64,000 nucleotides of DNA from Sipunculus nudus. Its lineage: Eukaryota; Annelida; Sipuncula; Golfingiida; Sipunculidae. The notes beneath the pieces were generated by a model. It was not told the DNA's origin. It searched no databases and was given only the letters and a program-made list of their open reading frames with translations. The DNA is taken from positions 52,711,624 to 52,775,623 of the forward strand of contig CM049308.1 in the NCBI GenBank assembly GCA_026874595.1. The letters are read 5' to 3'. The position numbers and the translations under genes were made by a program. This document shows, one piece after another, positions 14,088-27,602 of this stretch; the stretch's first letter is position 1; every line of letters starts with the position of its first letter.

Positions 14088-15156
14088 CTGCTATGTGAAT
14101 ATTAAAAATAACTAAACTTTTCCAGTGTCGTAAATGGGCAATATATATAGCCTAGAATGTTAAAGGGTAATTCTAATTTTATCAAAGTGACTCAAATGAG
14201 CCAAAAACATATAAGTCCAAAAAAAAAAAGAAAAAAAATCACACTGCAGATGAAGGATCACACTCTCTAGAATTCTGCCTCCACATTCTTTGACCTGAAT
14301 CCATTCCCCTGAGAACATCCCTAAAGATCATAAATTCCTTATTCTCCTGGTGCTATGGTAGTACCTTTTGAAGTTTGAAACGTGATAAATTTATCCTGAC
14401 AGCGACAAAACGCACGCCTTACACGACTAGATGATAAGACATTACAGACTTCACCATTATAATACTGTATCGTGTAGATGACCTTTTAAACAACAACGAG
14501 ACAAGGCGTCTGCTGCTGTTTCACCTTCATCCCGAGAGCTGTAACCCCCGTGTTATGAAGTTTCACCCTTCCACAGCAGATCCTTTCTATTTAAACAAAT
14601 ATCTTCCGCATAGTATAGGACGGCCAAGGGCTACTTGTCTTAACGATCAAACTTCAAAATAACAATTCAACAAGTATAACACGAAAAGGCCATTCTACAT
14701 AATCAAACATACGCATGGTTGCCAGATGTTATACTTATTTCATACGTCCATTTTACAAAAACTCATGAATGTTTACAATTTTCTTTTATTATTTCTCTCG
14801 TCCATCATGTTTCATTGGCCTTCATTTATATCAACGCCATGGGAGAATCGTGACGCTAAAGTGCAGTGTAAGAAAGGGTTTTAATTGGGTGATTTTAAAG
14901 ACATTTTAGGGTTACCTTTCCCTTTTTAATAGCCCACATTTAGACTAAAAACACTGCGATCAAGAAAATATTTTCAACTATTTGACCTAAAACTTAAAGC
15001 AAAACATCACTTTTTGCATCACAGTAAATCATATGCGGACAACAAATTAAGCGTACGACTTTGAAACACAAAGTATACCGGTGTAGTATAATCCGAGTTC
15101 ATCATAGTATGATTAAAGCCATGCCCAATTAACCTTCCTTCCTAATGAAAAGGCAA

Positions 15157-15604
15157 CCAAAGGTTTTGTTTTACCGGGGTGGCCGTGTTAGGCCAAAAAA
15201 AATTAAAGGTATGGTTCTCAGGCACCGCCCGCGTCAATTTTAACCCACCGCATCAAACATTTTTATTTTGATATCATCATTCAAAATGGTAAAATAATAC
15301 AATTTCGATACGATTTCCTTTGTTATGTAGTGCTTTTACCTGTTAAGCAAGAAGAAACCTGTCATTTACATGCTTTTCCCTGATCATATGAATTTTTATC
15401 GAAACATACAAAAAAAGGTCAAAAATAAAATACCGCCCGCCCGCATTGATTTCTGAAAAAAAGTGCCTGAGAACCATACCCTTTTATATTTTTTTGGCCT
15501 TAGCGGAAGGTTTTTATGTTTACATTAGTGCGGGGTCAAAACAAATGGTCCATTTAGCGGGGTTGGTCGTCATAGCGGGATGAACTTCATACGAGATTAC
15601 ACTG
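15157..15604. mobile_element. Tigger-like MITE, left-truncated, interrupted by Harbinger-like MITE
   Basis: Aligns with 22966-23107 but lacks the left terminus. The Harbinger-like insertion at 15191-15499 splits it. Confidence 0.7.
15191..15499. mobile_element. PIF/Harbinger-like MITE, copy 3
   Basis: Complete termini GGCC...GGCC are flanked by TTA at 15188-15190 and 15500-15502. It sits inside a Tigger-like MITE relic. The other copy of that relic, near 22980-23000, is unoccupied at the same point. Confidence 0.85.
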
Positions 15605-17260
15605 TTTGTAGTTTCCGCAATATGTAGTCATTCGGTTCACATGTGTTCGTTTTACACGTGTTTCTCTTACATTTGTTTTACATAATTTATTATTTCAAAA
15701 AGAGTCTTTATACATATTTTCTAATGGTACTTCTTGTGTGCGAAAAAAATCTTAGTTACAAGAGTTTTGTAAACCTCCCTGAACGTTTGTCAAACTTGTG
15801 ACTGCTGAACTAGAGACGACAACATACTCTTACAAGATATAAAACATATTTCTGAACGTATAGTATTCTCCAAAATAATCTTAAATTTCAACAAATATTG
15901 CTTGAGACATATGCATGTGTATTTAATAAAAAAAACAACAAAAAACAAATTATAAACATAATTTTAAATTTCACTTATGGGTATCAGTGTCTATTTAAAT
16001 AATTTTATGGAAAAAAAACTTTGCTGATGTGCACAAATGATGAAGTCGCGGCGTAGACTCGCGGTATATGGAATGACTTCATTTTCTTTGATTAAAAAAA
16101 CCTTGCATCTGATATTGCCATAGATGTTAAAGAAACTTATTTCCATACCAGGCATATACATATATACATGAATATATTGCTTTCTCTTTAGAGAACCCTA
16201 TTGCTTAATCCTGTACCCAAGTGGAAAAAGCATGAGGGATCAGCGGTTCAAAACATAATTATAGCGCGCACGCCACCTGGTGGCCATACAGCGCAACTTC
16301 ATAATCAAGAAATTTCAAGCTTTCAACCGGTGTTTCATCCGTAATCATTTTTTATGTTTCTTCTCCTTAATGAGAAATGTTGCGCTCAAGATCGGACGTC
16401 CGGTCACACAGTTTTGTTATGGTGAACAGACACACGGGGGCTGTGTTTACTCATATACAAAACCCTAAAAACGTATAAACAGGTTAACTGGAGATATTAA
16501 GCCCGTGTGCCGGGATGGTTTTTGTATTCGGCAAAAGTGTGAGATTGAACACATATAACTGCAAACTAATATTAACCTTTTATGGGAGCAATGGATCAAT
16601 AAAGAGTTATGGTTTCACCGTGAGTAAAGAAAGAAAACATAATTCGAACCCATTAGAGGTATTAAACTGAAATTCAACATGAAGAGGAAATAAGTGTTGT
16701 AAATGGTTTTTGGATTTTATTCCATTTACTAAATATAATCGACTAAAATAACCTAGTATTTGGTTTCAGCTCTGGGTTACCGAACTAGGCCATAAAATGA
16801 TTACACAAAATACAAACTGAGCACGCTGATATAACCAAATCTGACATTATATAATAATCATAAAATATATTATATAGTTTATATAAATGTAAAAAAAACC
16901 TCCATATGATCATCATGGATGTATCAGTGTGGATGTGTGGTTTTTATCATGAATATAGCTAATTTGATACCCTAATACATTTAATTTCTTTCTACATTTT
17001 TAGTTAACATTAATTTTTTAAGATGACGTAAACAGTACAAATATTCTAAATATTTCCAAGTAATGTACAAAATTCATCCTCCGCATCCTCATACATCATC
17101 TGATGCTGATCACCGGAGAACCAGCCTCCCGTGCTGAACTGCCAGCTCCCACAGAGATAACGAAGGGGGTCTTAAAATGCTAGTCAGTGATTGAAACTAA
17201 TGTGAAATGACATCAATTCGCGACAGACTTAACGGGGTTTCAGCCGTTCCATTACCGCAG

Positions 17261-17436
17261 CCTGGAGGCTCGCCTAGCTCAGGGACTTACATTTTTAGAT
17301 GTTCATTTTCAATGACATTTTGCTACCAAGGCAGAAAGATACTCCTGGACTCTCCCCGAGCGTTCACATTGAGAGAGCGTATTTGTAACGATCCACTGCG
17401 TGGCCAGCCTTGCCACAATATAGTCAAGAATATCAC
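17261..17436 (+). CDS. exon-like open segment repeated in the array unit
   Basis: A CAG acceptor-like site at 17258-17260 and a CAC|GTGAGC donor-like site after 17436 enclose an open frame beginning PGGSPSSGTYIFRCS and containing LRERICNDPLRGQPC. Matching open segments start at 24668 and 30433. The 24668 copy has lost the donor by deletion and the 30433 copy has it altered to GTGCGC. Between the first two copies I count about three silent and nine replacement codon changes, so there is no sign of purifying selection. It may be a relic exon or chance. Confidence 0.25.
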
Positions 17437-17465
17437 GTGAGCAGTCAGATCGTTCATAAATATAC

Positions 17466-17557
17466 TTTTACATTATATTATATTATTTTATATTATATTA
17501 TATAATATTATATTATATTATATTATATTATATTATATTATATTATATATTATAGCC
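17466..17557. repeat. (TATAT)n-type AT satellite tract
   Basis: About 90 bases of ATATT/TATAT pentamers. Much shorter versions occur at the same position in the other unit copies (about 24846-24885 and 30640). Confidence 0.95.
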
Positions 17558-19229
17558 AAAGACAGTACTCATAAGTGTAAGGAAAAAGAGAGTTGTCGGA
17601 GAGCGCATAACTGTGCCAAAGCCTGCTGTTAATACAGACCACATGAACAATTAGTAGACCTCTCTTTTCCGCCAACTAATAAACGTCTATGGATATTGTG
17701 CACCAGAAAGTTACCCAAAAACCGGGGATAGGTGAGGTGAGGCACCAGATAAAAAAAAACAGAAATACAAAGAAATTGAAAGATGGTCCTGCTTATACGT
17801 ATATGCGCTCATCATTCTACCAAGTCTGTCACATGACCATTCACAATCACAGACCTTTATTCCGCGACCCTCTCTGGCATCTGTTTCATTAATAACAAGA
17901 AAAGTACTCAGAGAGCGCAGACCTCCGCTTAGGCAGATCATTGCCTCATATGGCATTGTCAGAGATGCAGCATTTTTCCTAAACAAAAATTCTTGGACCC
18001 AGGTGGTTAATTAATTGTGTCTTGTGGTATGCCGAGCTATCCTGCAGGTTTCCTCAAAATCCGTTAATATCGTTTTGAGTGATGTTCCCTACAGACAAAC
18101 AGACCAACGTCGGCAAAACATAAGCGTCGCCAGGTAATGAAAAAGACTGCAAGTCTTCGGGCTGAAGTCACAACCCTCCCCCAGGTGGGTATGCGTTCAC
18201 TCCCATTCCATTTGTTTGTGTGATTGTTTGTGAGTGCGTGTGAGATTTTTTTCTAGCAATCATGAAGAGAATCCCATAAAATTTGTAGGGTTCCTCGGGA
18301 ACGGGGCGGTGAAGAATCGACCAGAATTTGGTATTGATCCGGCACATGATCCGGATCCAAGTATGCCATCAAGGAATAGTCGAAAATATACTGGGAATAT
18401 AGGCCAAATAAGTGAATACGGCGGCTTGGAATGCACATTTCTGTTCTGTATATATGTTTTGTTTATCAATATATACCAGAACTTCAAGGAATTGCTTCAG
18501 GCGAAGTGTTTAACCTCTGCTCCACAATAAATGTCCATGTTTACAAATCTGATCTTCAGTATGGCAACCCGTATATTTTATATCAAGGAATTCAATCAGC
18601 TACAGATATGCCGGTAGAAGTGGCATGTAATGACAGGGGGGATTGGGGCGGGGTATATATGTCAATCCCATTTTTAGCTACATGGTATGAGGAATGTAAC
18701 CATCCTCCCTGATATTAAGGTAATAAAATTTATTTATCGGAAATAAAATATTTTCATTGTTAGAATGATAGTTTTGATTCCTCCAATTTCTGAGTTTATT
18801 TGAAATAACATATGTCTGAGCCTGGTTTACAAGTGATCTTTTCTGAAAACATAAAACCTGATTTTATAAAAGAATACTTAGCTGTAATATATTTATAATA
18901 TGAAATTGACGCCACTGGTTTTTGTACAAGATTCATGTTGCGTCTGCGTCTTCTTCTTACTGCTGCACGTAACCTTGAGTTTTTACGGAAGAACTATTGA
19001 TAACCCACCTGCTGACAGAGCTGTGCAATATTTATAAAGCACTTAATCATGGAGTCTTATCTGTCTCGAGCCGATTGGCACCTGCTAACCACCTGGATTG
19101 AAGGAAATAATGAATCCTTGCCGGCGTTGCCCCGAGTAAACAGATGCCTGTGCATCCATGGGATTGGTTTCAGCAACGCTGTAGATCTTACAAAATCAAC
19201 GATGCTATAACATTGCTTCTAAATCCCCT

Positions 19230-19572
19230 TTCAAACAGGGCCTACGTAGAGTTGCCTAGTGCAGCGTACCGACTACGCCGTGCTTATATACGCAGACCTA
19301 CGCTGGCTTACGTGGCAATACGCCGAGGGACGAAAAGGGGTACGCGAGAGGGACGAAAAAAATAAACCTGTTTATTTTTTTCGCGTACTGTCGGCGTAGA
19401 GCACTGGATGCAAAAAGTACGTAATTTTTACGCAAGTCTACTATACCCTACGCTACTGTACGCTACTTTACGCCAATACCTTTGCAAGAGTACGATGACC
19501 CTAGCCAGGCCGACGAAATACGTCATCGTACGCCAGCCTATGCATTACCTACGCAGGGACTACACCGATCTG
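19230..19572. mobile_element. TACG-rich foldback element, copy 1
   Basis: Dense TACG/CGTA motifs converge on a near-perfect hairpin at about 19353-19382 (CGAAAAAAATAAAC, two-base loop, GTTTATTTTTTTCG). The outer arms also pair imperfectly (CGCCGA / TCGGCG). A second copy lies in the next array unit and the element is absent from the partial unit at about 32270. It has no coding capacity and the superfamily is not assigned. Confidence 0.65.
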
Positions 19573-21568
19573 CTATGTGAATATTAAAAATAACTAAAGT
19601 TTGCCATTGTCGAATATGGACAATATTTTATAGCCTTAAGAGTTAAAGGGACATAATCAGGGGCAATATTGTGATTATTCTGTCACACTATCAGTTCAGT
19701 AATGATAATTACAAAAGTTTCCAAGCAAAACCATCCCAGCATACAGTCTCAGTACCTCGCATACGGCTGTAAAATACCTTGTTATGACTCTGTGTGTTGA
19801 TAAACACAGTCCACGTATGTCTGTTTACTAAACAAGGCCTTGTGACCGGAGGTCTGATTATGAGCCGCAACACGCAAAGTTTCAACGAAAGGGAACATGT
19901 ATTACATTTTTATTGGCCAAGTCAGTTAGCGCATCCCCTAATTGACACATGTTTTGCTCGGGCGATGCACGGCTGTGTTTATGTTATCACCTGTGATCGC
20001 GCCTAGTCGCCTGTTCACAGGTGTAAGCAAAGGGTTTCAGGGCAATATTTTGAAGGTATAAATTTATCTTAAAGGAAAAAAGTTATTTTTCGTGTTCATT
20101 CAACAATCTTTATAAGCAATTGGGCCCCTTTAAGGGTATTTCTAATTTTTATTAAGTTGACTAGAATAAGCCAATTTCATATAAGTCGAAAATAAAAAAG
20201 GGGAAAAATCAACACTGCGGTTGGAGGATCACCTTCTCTAGAATTCTGCCTCCACATTCTTTGACCTGAATCCATTCCCCTGAAAACATTCCCAAAGATC
20301 TTAAATTCCATATTTTCCTAGAGCTACAGTAGTATCTTTTGAAGGAAGAAACATGATAAATTTATCCTGACAGCGACAAAACGCACGCCTTACAGGACCA
20401 GATGATAAGACAAATTACTGACTTTACCATTATAATATTGTATCAAGTATTCCTTTGTATATGACCTCTTATACATCCATTAGAGCAGGCGTCTGCTGCT
20501 GTTACACCTTCATCCTGGGCGCTGTAACCCTCGTGTCAGGAAGTTTTACCCTTCCACAGCAGATCGTTTCTACTTTACAAAATATCTTCCGTGTAATAGA
20601 GACGGCCGGGGCCTACTTGTCTCAAAGATCAAACTTAAAAATAACAATTTATCAAGTATAACAAGGAAAAGGCCGTTTTACATAATTAAACATAGGCATG
20701 GTTGCCAGATGTTACTTATTTTACAAGTAAATATTACAAAAAATCATATATGAATGTTTACAATTTTCTTTTACAATTTCTCTAATCCAACATGTTTCAT
20801 TGACCTTCATTTACATCTACGCCATGGGAATATTTAAAGGCTAACATGCAGTGTGAGGGAAGGAAGGGTTTTGATTGGGTGATTTAAGAGACATTTTAGG
20901 GTTAACTTGTCTTTTTTTAATTGACACAATATAGACTTAAAAAACTGCGATCAAGAAAAAAAATTGCTACCATTTGACCTAAACCTAGACCATTTGACAT
21001 ATTGCAGCACAATAAATCAGATAGACAACCAAGTGCTGACAAAAAAGTACAACTTTGAGACACAAAGCACACCGGTAAAGTATAATCCCAGTTAGGTGAT
21101 TTAGTATAATCAGAGTTCATCTTAGTATGACTGTAGCCATGCCAAACCAGCCTTCCTTCCTATAATAATTACACCTGCCCAATGAAACAGTTAAAAACAA
21201 ATGAAACTTTACAAAATACCTTGACCATCGTACTCACTCGAACTAATAAGCAATTGTCAAATTTTACAAAATACAGAAAAGCCAACTGTCATTTCACCAA
21301 TATAATATAATAATTTTCTTTGCAATGTTTAAAGGGGCCCAATCATCTGACCTTTGTAAACTAAAGGCAATCCCTTGGAGCTTTTGTAAAAATAGGCCAG
21401 AAAAACGTGGATATCACCGCACACAGGCTGCTTGTTTTGTTTATATCAACATGTTTATAATATGAAGGGGCCCATCAAAATAATAAAAAAAAATCAACAA
21501 GAGCATCTGGCGGCAAGTCATATAAGCCAGAACTTTACAAATGGTGTTTTGTAACAAGTGACCTTTTA

Positions 21569-21910
21569 GGCAAAATTTAAAAAAAAAATGTAAGGTTCTC
21601 AGGCACTTTTTTTCAGAAATCAAAGTGGGCGGACGGTTTTTTTTATTTTAAATTTTTTTTGGTATGTTTCGATAAAATTTTCAAATGATAACGAAAAAGC
21701 ATCAATATAATAGATTTATCTTGCTAAACAAGTAAAACCACAACATAACATAGGAAAGTGTATGATTTTATATTCTTGAAAGAAATGTCCGAGTGGCTGC
21801 AGCTCAAAATTGGTAAGTTTCTATTGAAAATCGAAATAAAAATGTTTGATGCGGGGGTTTAAAATTGATGCGGGCGGTGCCTGAGAACCATACCTTTTAT
21901 TTTTATGGCC
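21569..21910. mobile_element. PIF/Harbinger-like MITE, copy 4
   Basis: Same inverted ends as the other copies (left end slightly degraded, GGCAAAA). The paralogous empty site at about 29530 reads straight through CCTTTTACCTCCGC, so the insertion occurred after the array unit had duplicated, or was lost from the other copy. Confidence 0.82.
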
Positions 21911-21964
21911 TACCTCCGCATTTATGCAACCTACCACCTTAGGTTACATGTTTTTCCCGTTTGT

Positions 21965-22338
21965 AAACATTGCTGTATTTACAAACATGTTGTTGATAAA
22001 CATGGAAGCATTATAAGAACTTTCCATAACCAAAATTACCTTTAGATCATTAATATATACAGAGAGGAAACCCTAAATCACCTAAATTCTTTTGTACAAT
22101 GTAGGTGAATGGGCACCTTTAGGATGGTGACGAATGGAGATTGTAAAATCATTGCTGTATTTACAAACATGTTGATAAACAAGTTTATAAATCCTTCATG
22201 GAGGCCTTATAAGAACTTTTCATAACCAAACCTAACCTTAGATCATTAATATATACACAGAGGAAACCCCAAAATCACATAAATTCTTTTACAAAATGCA
22301 GGTGTATGGGCATCTTTAAGATGGTGACGAATGGAGAG
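21965..22338. repeat. two-copy tandem repeat, ~185 bp
   Basis: ATTGCTGTATTTACAAACATG starts near 21968 and again near 22153. Both units run to GATGGTGACGAATGGAGA. It lies in the spacer between array copies. Confidence 0.85.
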
Positions 22339-22927
22339 CGCGTATATCGAATAACGGGACATGGGTACATTTGGCTGTGTTCTTCGGTTTTGTGGGAAAG
22401 CCTCTGTTGTATAAATAAACTAGAAAATATTTAGACCGACCGAAGCTGTGGAGGGACACGAAAACCATTAACAGGATTCCCGGGGTCAAAGTCAGGGGAG
22501 TCTAAAAAAGCGAAGTCAATGGCGTAGCAATGAAAGGAAATGGCAATTTAAAGGAAAAACAATACTGGACTCGATTTTTCCATATAAAATTGCTTCCTTA
22601 ATCTGCGAGTAAGCTGGCTTTGTCTGTGGGAACATCAAACTCCAATCGATTAAGGAGAGCTCAGATTTAAGTACCAATACAACTATAGATGTTGAGAAAG
22701 GATGCGCCCGGGGAATCCGTGGCATAGATACCATTTACATCAAAAGAGACTGGTTTATATCCGATTTACAAAACAAAGGCCCCGGTGGCATTTAGCGTGC
22801 TTGTAGCGGTTGATCGTGGACCAACAGCAGCACCTCTGTCCCTCCCACTGTTGAGTCTGACCCAAGAACGAGTCGCCCTGGAACATGTATTAAAGATCTG
22901 TGGTGAAGCTGTCGATGATGAAACATA
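22339..22927. other. spacer between array units
   Basis: Sequence private to this junction. A plus-strand frame at about 22726-22950 is open for about 75 codons after a TAG but has no ATG or recognisable domain. Confidence 0.45.
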
Positions 22928-22929
22928 TA

Positions 22930-23107
22930 CAGTGAACTCTCGCTAACACGACCACCTGTGGGACCAGCCAAAGGTCTTGTTTTACCGGGATGACCGTCAT
23001 AGCGGAAGGTTTTTATGATGATTTACATTAGTGCGGGACAAAAACAAATGGTCCTTTTAGCGGGGGTGGTCGTCATAGTGGGATGAAAGTCATACGAGAT
23101 TTCACTG
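22930..23107. mobile_element. Tigger-like MITE, 178 bp
   Basis: It begins CAGTGAACTCTCG and ends with the complement of CAGTGAAATCTCG, flanked by TA on both sides (22928-22929, 23108-23109). The interior carries GGTCGTCATAG-type motifs, as in the Tigger element at 36474. It marks the start of the second full array copy. Confidence 0.72.
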
Positions 23108-25241
23108 TATGTAGTTTCCTCAATATGTAGTCATTCCGTTTACATGTGTTCGTTTTACACGTGTTTCTTTTACATTTGTTTTACATAATTTATTATTTCA
23201 AAAAGAGTCTTTATACATATTTTCTAATGGTACCTATTGTGTGCGAAAAAATTATTATTTACAAGAGTTTTTTGTAAACCTACCTGAACGTTTGTCAAAC
23301 TTGTACCTGCTGAACTAGAGAAGACCACATACTCTTACAAGATATAAAACATACTTCTGGACGTATAGGATTCTCCAAAACAATCCTAACTTTCAACAAA
23401 TATTACCTGAAACATATGCATGTGTATATAAAAAACTATTTATACATAATTTTAAATTTCACAAAAGAGTATCAGTGTCTATTTTAATAATTCTGTGAAA
23501 AAAAACTTTGCTGGTGTGAACAAACGATGCAGTCCCGGCGTAGACTCGCGGCATATGGAGTGACTTCATTTTCTTTGATTCAAAATACCTTGCGTCTGAT
23601 ATTTCTATATATGTTAAAAGGACTTATTTCCATACTTGGTATGTCCAAATATACATGAAATAAATTGCATTATCGTTCTTAACCCAATTGCTTAATCCTG
23701 TAGCCAAGAGGAAAATGTTTGAGTGATCAGTGGTTCAAAATATAAACATAGTGCGCACGCCACCTGGTGGCCATACCTCGCAACTCATACTTCAAGATAA
23801 TTTAAGCTTCAAAACGATGTTTCGTCCGTGATTCTTTTTTTTCATGTTTCTTCTCATTGTTGAGAATCTTTGCGCTCAAGCTGTTTTGTTATGGTGATAG
23901 ACACACGAGGACTGTGTTTACTCACGTACAGCACCATAAAAACTTTTCACAGGTGAATTGAAGATATTAGCCTGTGTGCCGGGATGGGTTTTGTATTTAG
24001 CCAAAATGAGCCAATGACGTGGGATTATACACATATAACTGCAAAATAATATTAACCTTAAATTGAAGCATTAGATCAATAAACAGTTATGGTTTAACCG
24101 TGATTATAGAAAAGAAAACATAATTTCAACCTATTAGAGGTTTAAACTAGAATTCAACATGAAAGGGCAATTAGCGTTTTAATTGGTTTTCGGATTTTAT
24201 TTTATTACTATAACCTAGTATTTGGTTTCAGCTCTGCAGGGATTACCGAAAAAGGCCTTATCTGACATTATATAATGATCATAAAATAAATTATTTATAC
24301 ACATGTAAATAAACCTTTATATATTTATATGCAGATATGGATGTATCGGTGTGTATGTGTGGTTATTACCGTGAATATAGCTAATTTGATACACTAATAC
24401 ATTTCGTTCCTCTCTACATTTTATTCAACATGTTTTTTATTTCAGATGATGTAAACATTATAAAGTTTTTAAATATTTCCAAGTAATGTACACACTTCAT
24501 CCTCCGCATCCTCATACATCATCTGATGCTGGTCACAGGAGAACCAGCCTCCGTGCTGAACTGCCATCTCCCACAGAGATAACGAAGGGTGTCTTAAAAT
24601 GCTGGTCAGTGATTGAAACTAATGTGAAATGACATCAATCAGGGTTTCAGCCGTTCCATTACCGCAGCCTGGAGGCTCGCCTAGCTCAGGGACCTACATT
24701 TTTAGATGCTCATTTTCAAGGACATTAAGCTACCAAGGCAGAAAGATACCCCTGGAGCTTCCCCGAGCTTCCACTTTGAGAGAGCGTGTTTGTAACGATA
24801 CAATGCGTGGCCAGCCTTGCCACAATATAGTCAGACTGTTCATTAATATACTTTTATATTATATTATATTATATCATATTTTATCAAAAGACAGTACTCA
24901 TAAGTGTAGAAAAAAAGAGAGTAGTCGGAGAGCGCACAAATGTGCTAAAGCCTGCTGTTTATACAGATCATGTGTACAATTAATAGACCTCTCTTTTCTG
25001 CCACGTAATAAACATCTATGGATATTTTGCACCAAAAAGTGACCCAAAGACCGGAGATAGAAGAGGTGAGGCACCAGAAAAAAAGAGGAATACAAAGAAA
25101 TTAAAAGATAGTGCTGCTTATACGTTTATGTCATCTTCATGCTACCAAGTCTGTCACATGACCATTCGCAATCACAGACCTTTATTCCGCGACCCTCTCT
25201 TGAATCTGTTCCATGAATAAAAAGAAAAGTATTAAAAGAGC

Positions 25242-26116
25242 TGTTACGGAACCTAATATCAACAGATCACGTATGCGTGATGAACATAAATTTTGTCAAG
25301 GGGATAAAAAAACAGATTCTGTAAAACTAGGCAGCAGTGAAATGTCTAGGGGAATGATTAAAGGAGTCAGTGGTTCTTTGTTAACAAATAACTATAATTT
25401 ATTCTTAAAACAATCCCAACATTACAATACACTACATTAATACAATTACACAGTATAACAGCGGTATAACAAAAAATCAATACAATCATACAATAAAATA
25501 AACAAAGTGCACAGTACCTGGATACCACCACTGTCACAACGATAGGTCCTTTTAAATGTATATGCCGGATGAAAAGTTCACACAAACTATCCCGGAGAAT
25601 AACAGTCCAATGTAAAGTTCTTGTAACAATCCAGAAAGTAACCTTGAGGCAGGCAGAACCAAATTATATAATGGTAGTAACAGAAGAATCTCTGAAATTA
25701 CTGGATAATCGGACAGGTCCCACACGCCCTTGTCCGCTGGAATATTCTCTCACCTCTCTCTCGGCTCTAAAACACAGCCCCCTATTTATAACTTTTCACC
25801 CCAAGCCGAGCATTTTCCACTTCTCGAACAGTCTAAAGAATCTAACACAACACACAGTAAACACGCGGTACAGGAATCATTTAGAAACACATTGCTATGG
25901 CTCAACATATTAGGGTTCACACGTGAGCTCGCCTCGGCTCGGCCAGGCGGGAAAGCCCAAAGCTATCAAGACAACGAGAGTTCAACCAGTACGGATTTAA
26001 ATGAGAATGCAATAGGCGGTCAGACACGGGCGCCACAACACGAGTTACGCCCGTGTCACACAACAAAAACGACATCTGTAAGACTTGTGCACACAATAAA
26101 AAAGGCACCTGTAACA
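25242..26116 (-). mobile_element. solo LTR, copy 1
   Basis: On the minus strand it begins TGTTACAGG and ends CCGTAACA. Read on that strand it has a perfect TATAAATAG box (about 25790) and an AATAAA (about 25402-25410) nearer the 3' end, in the order expected of a retrotransposon LTR. No internal region or second LTR is adjacent. Flanks show a degraded duplication (ACTC/GCTC), and the corresponding site near 17905 in the first array copy is empty. Ty3/gypsy origin is likely but not proven. Confidence 0.75.
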
Positions 26117-27265
26117 GAGTGCAGACCTCCGCTAAGGCAGCTCATTGACTCATATTGCATTGTCAGAGATACAGCATTTTTCCTAAAAAATATTCTTGGA
26201 CCCAGGTGGTTAATCAATTGTTTTTGTGGTATGCTGAGCTATCCTCGAGATTTCATCAAAATCCGTTAATAACTTTTGAGTGATGTTCCTTACAGACAAA
26301 CAGACCAACGTCGGCAAACCATAAGCGCCGCCAGGAGGGTATGCGTTCACTCCAATTCCATTTGTTTGTGTGATTGTTTGTCAGTGCGTATGTGATTTTC
26401 TAGCAACCATGAACAGAATTGCATGAAATTTGTAGGGTTCCTCGGGAACGGGGCTGTGAGAAATCGATCAGAATTTGGTATGGATCCGGCACATGATCAG
26501 GATCCAGGAATGCCATCAAGGAATAGTCAAAAATATACTGGGAATATAGGCCGAATAAGTGAATGCGGCGGCTTGGAATGCATATTTCTGTTCTGTATAA
26601 ATGTTTTGTTTATCAATACATACCAGAACTTCATTCAAGGAATTGCTTCAAGCGAAGTGTTTAACCTCTGCTCCACAATAAATCTCCATGTTTACAAATC
26701 TGATCTTCAGTATGGCAAGCCGTATATTTTATATCAAGGAACTTACCATCAGCTACAGATCTGCCGGTAGAAGTGGTATATAAGGACAGGGGGGATTGTG
26801 GCAGAGTAGAATGATAGTTTTGATTTCTCCATTTCTGAGTTCATTTGAAAAAACATATGTCTGAGCCTGGTTTACAAGTGATCTTTTCTGAAAACATAAT
26901 ACCTGATTTTTATAAAAGAATACCTAGCTGTAATATATTTGTAATATGAAATTGACGCCACTGGTTTATATACAAGATTCATGTTGCGTCTGCGTCCTGT
27001 TCTTACTGCTGCACGTAACCTTAAGATTTACGGAAGAACTATTGATAACCCACCTGCTGACAGAGCTGTGCACTAATTATAAAGCACTTAATCATGGAGT
27101 CTTATCTGTCTCGAGCCGAATGGATTGAAGGAATTAATGAATCCTTCCCGGCGTTGCCCCGAGTAAACAGATGCCTGCGCATCCATGGGGTTGGTTTCAG
27201 CAACGCTGCAGATATTACAAAATCAACGATGCTTTGACTTTGCTTTTTAAATCCTCTTTCACCCT

Positions 27266-27602
27266 GGGCCTACGTAGAGTTGCGTAGTGCAGCGTACCGA
27301 CTACACCGAGCTTACGCAGCCCTTCGCTGTGCCTCCGCTGGGCTACGTGGCAATACGCCGAGGGACGAAAAGGAGTACGAGAGAGTGACGAAAAAAATTA
27401 AACTTGTTTTTTTTTCGTGTACTGTCGGCGTAGAGCACTGATGGCAGAAAGTTCGTAATTTTTACGCAAGTCTACTAAACACTACGCTACTGTACGCTAC
27501 TTTACGCCATGCCTTAGCAAGAGTACGCTACCCCACGCCAGTCCAACGAAATATGTCATTGTACGCCAGCCTATGCATTACCTAGGGAGGGACTACACCG
27601 AT
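27266..27602. mobile_element. TACG-rich foldback element, copy 2
   Basis: Collinear with the copy at 19230-19572, with a more degraded central hairpin (about 27385-27418). Confidence 0.62.

Noticed and set aside
17466-17557. CRISPR-like spacing of short repeats
   Set aside because: These are simple AT pentamers with no spacers, in a eukaryotic genome.
18234-18530. Open frames repeated near 18.2-18.7, 26.4-26.8 and 31.4-31.7 kb
   Set aside because: They recur only because the array unit is duplicated. The frames break at different places and no domain is visible.
25730-26269. 179-codon plus-strand open frame
   Set aside because: It runs antisense through the promoter and terminal part of the solo LTR and out into the array. 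It has no domain and is absent from the other LTR copy.
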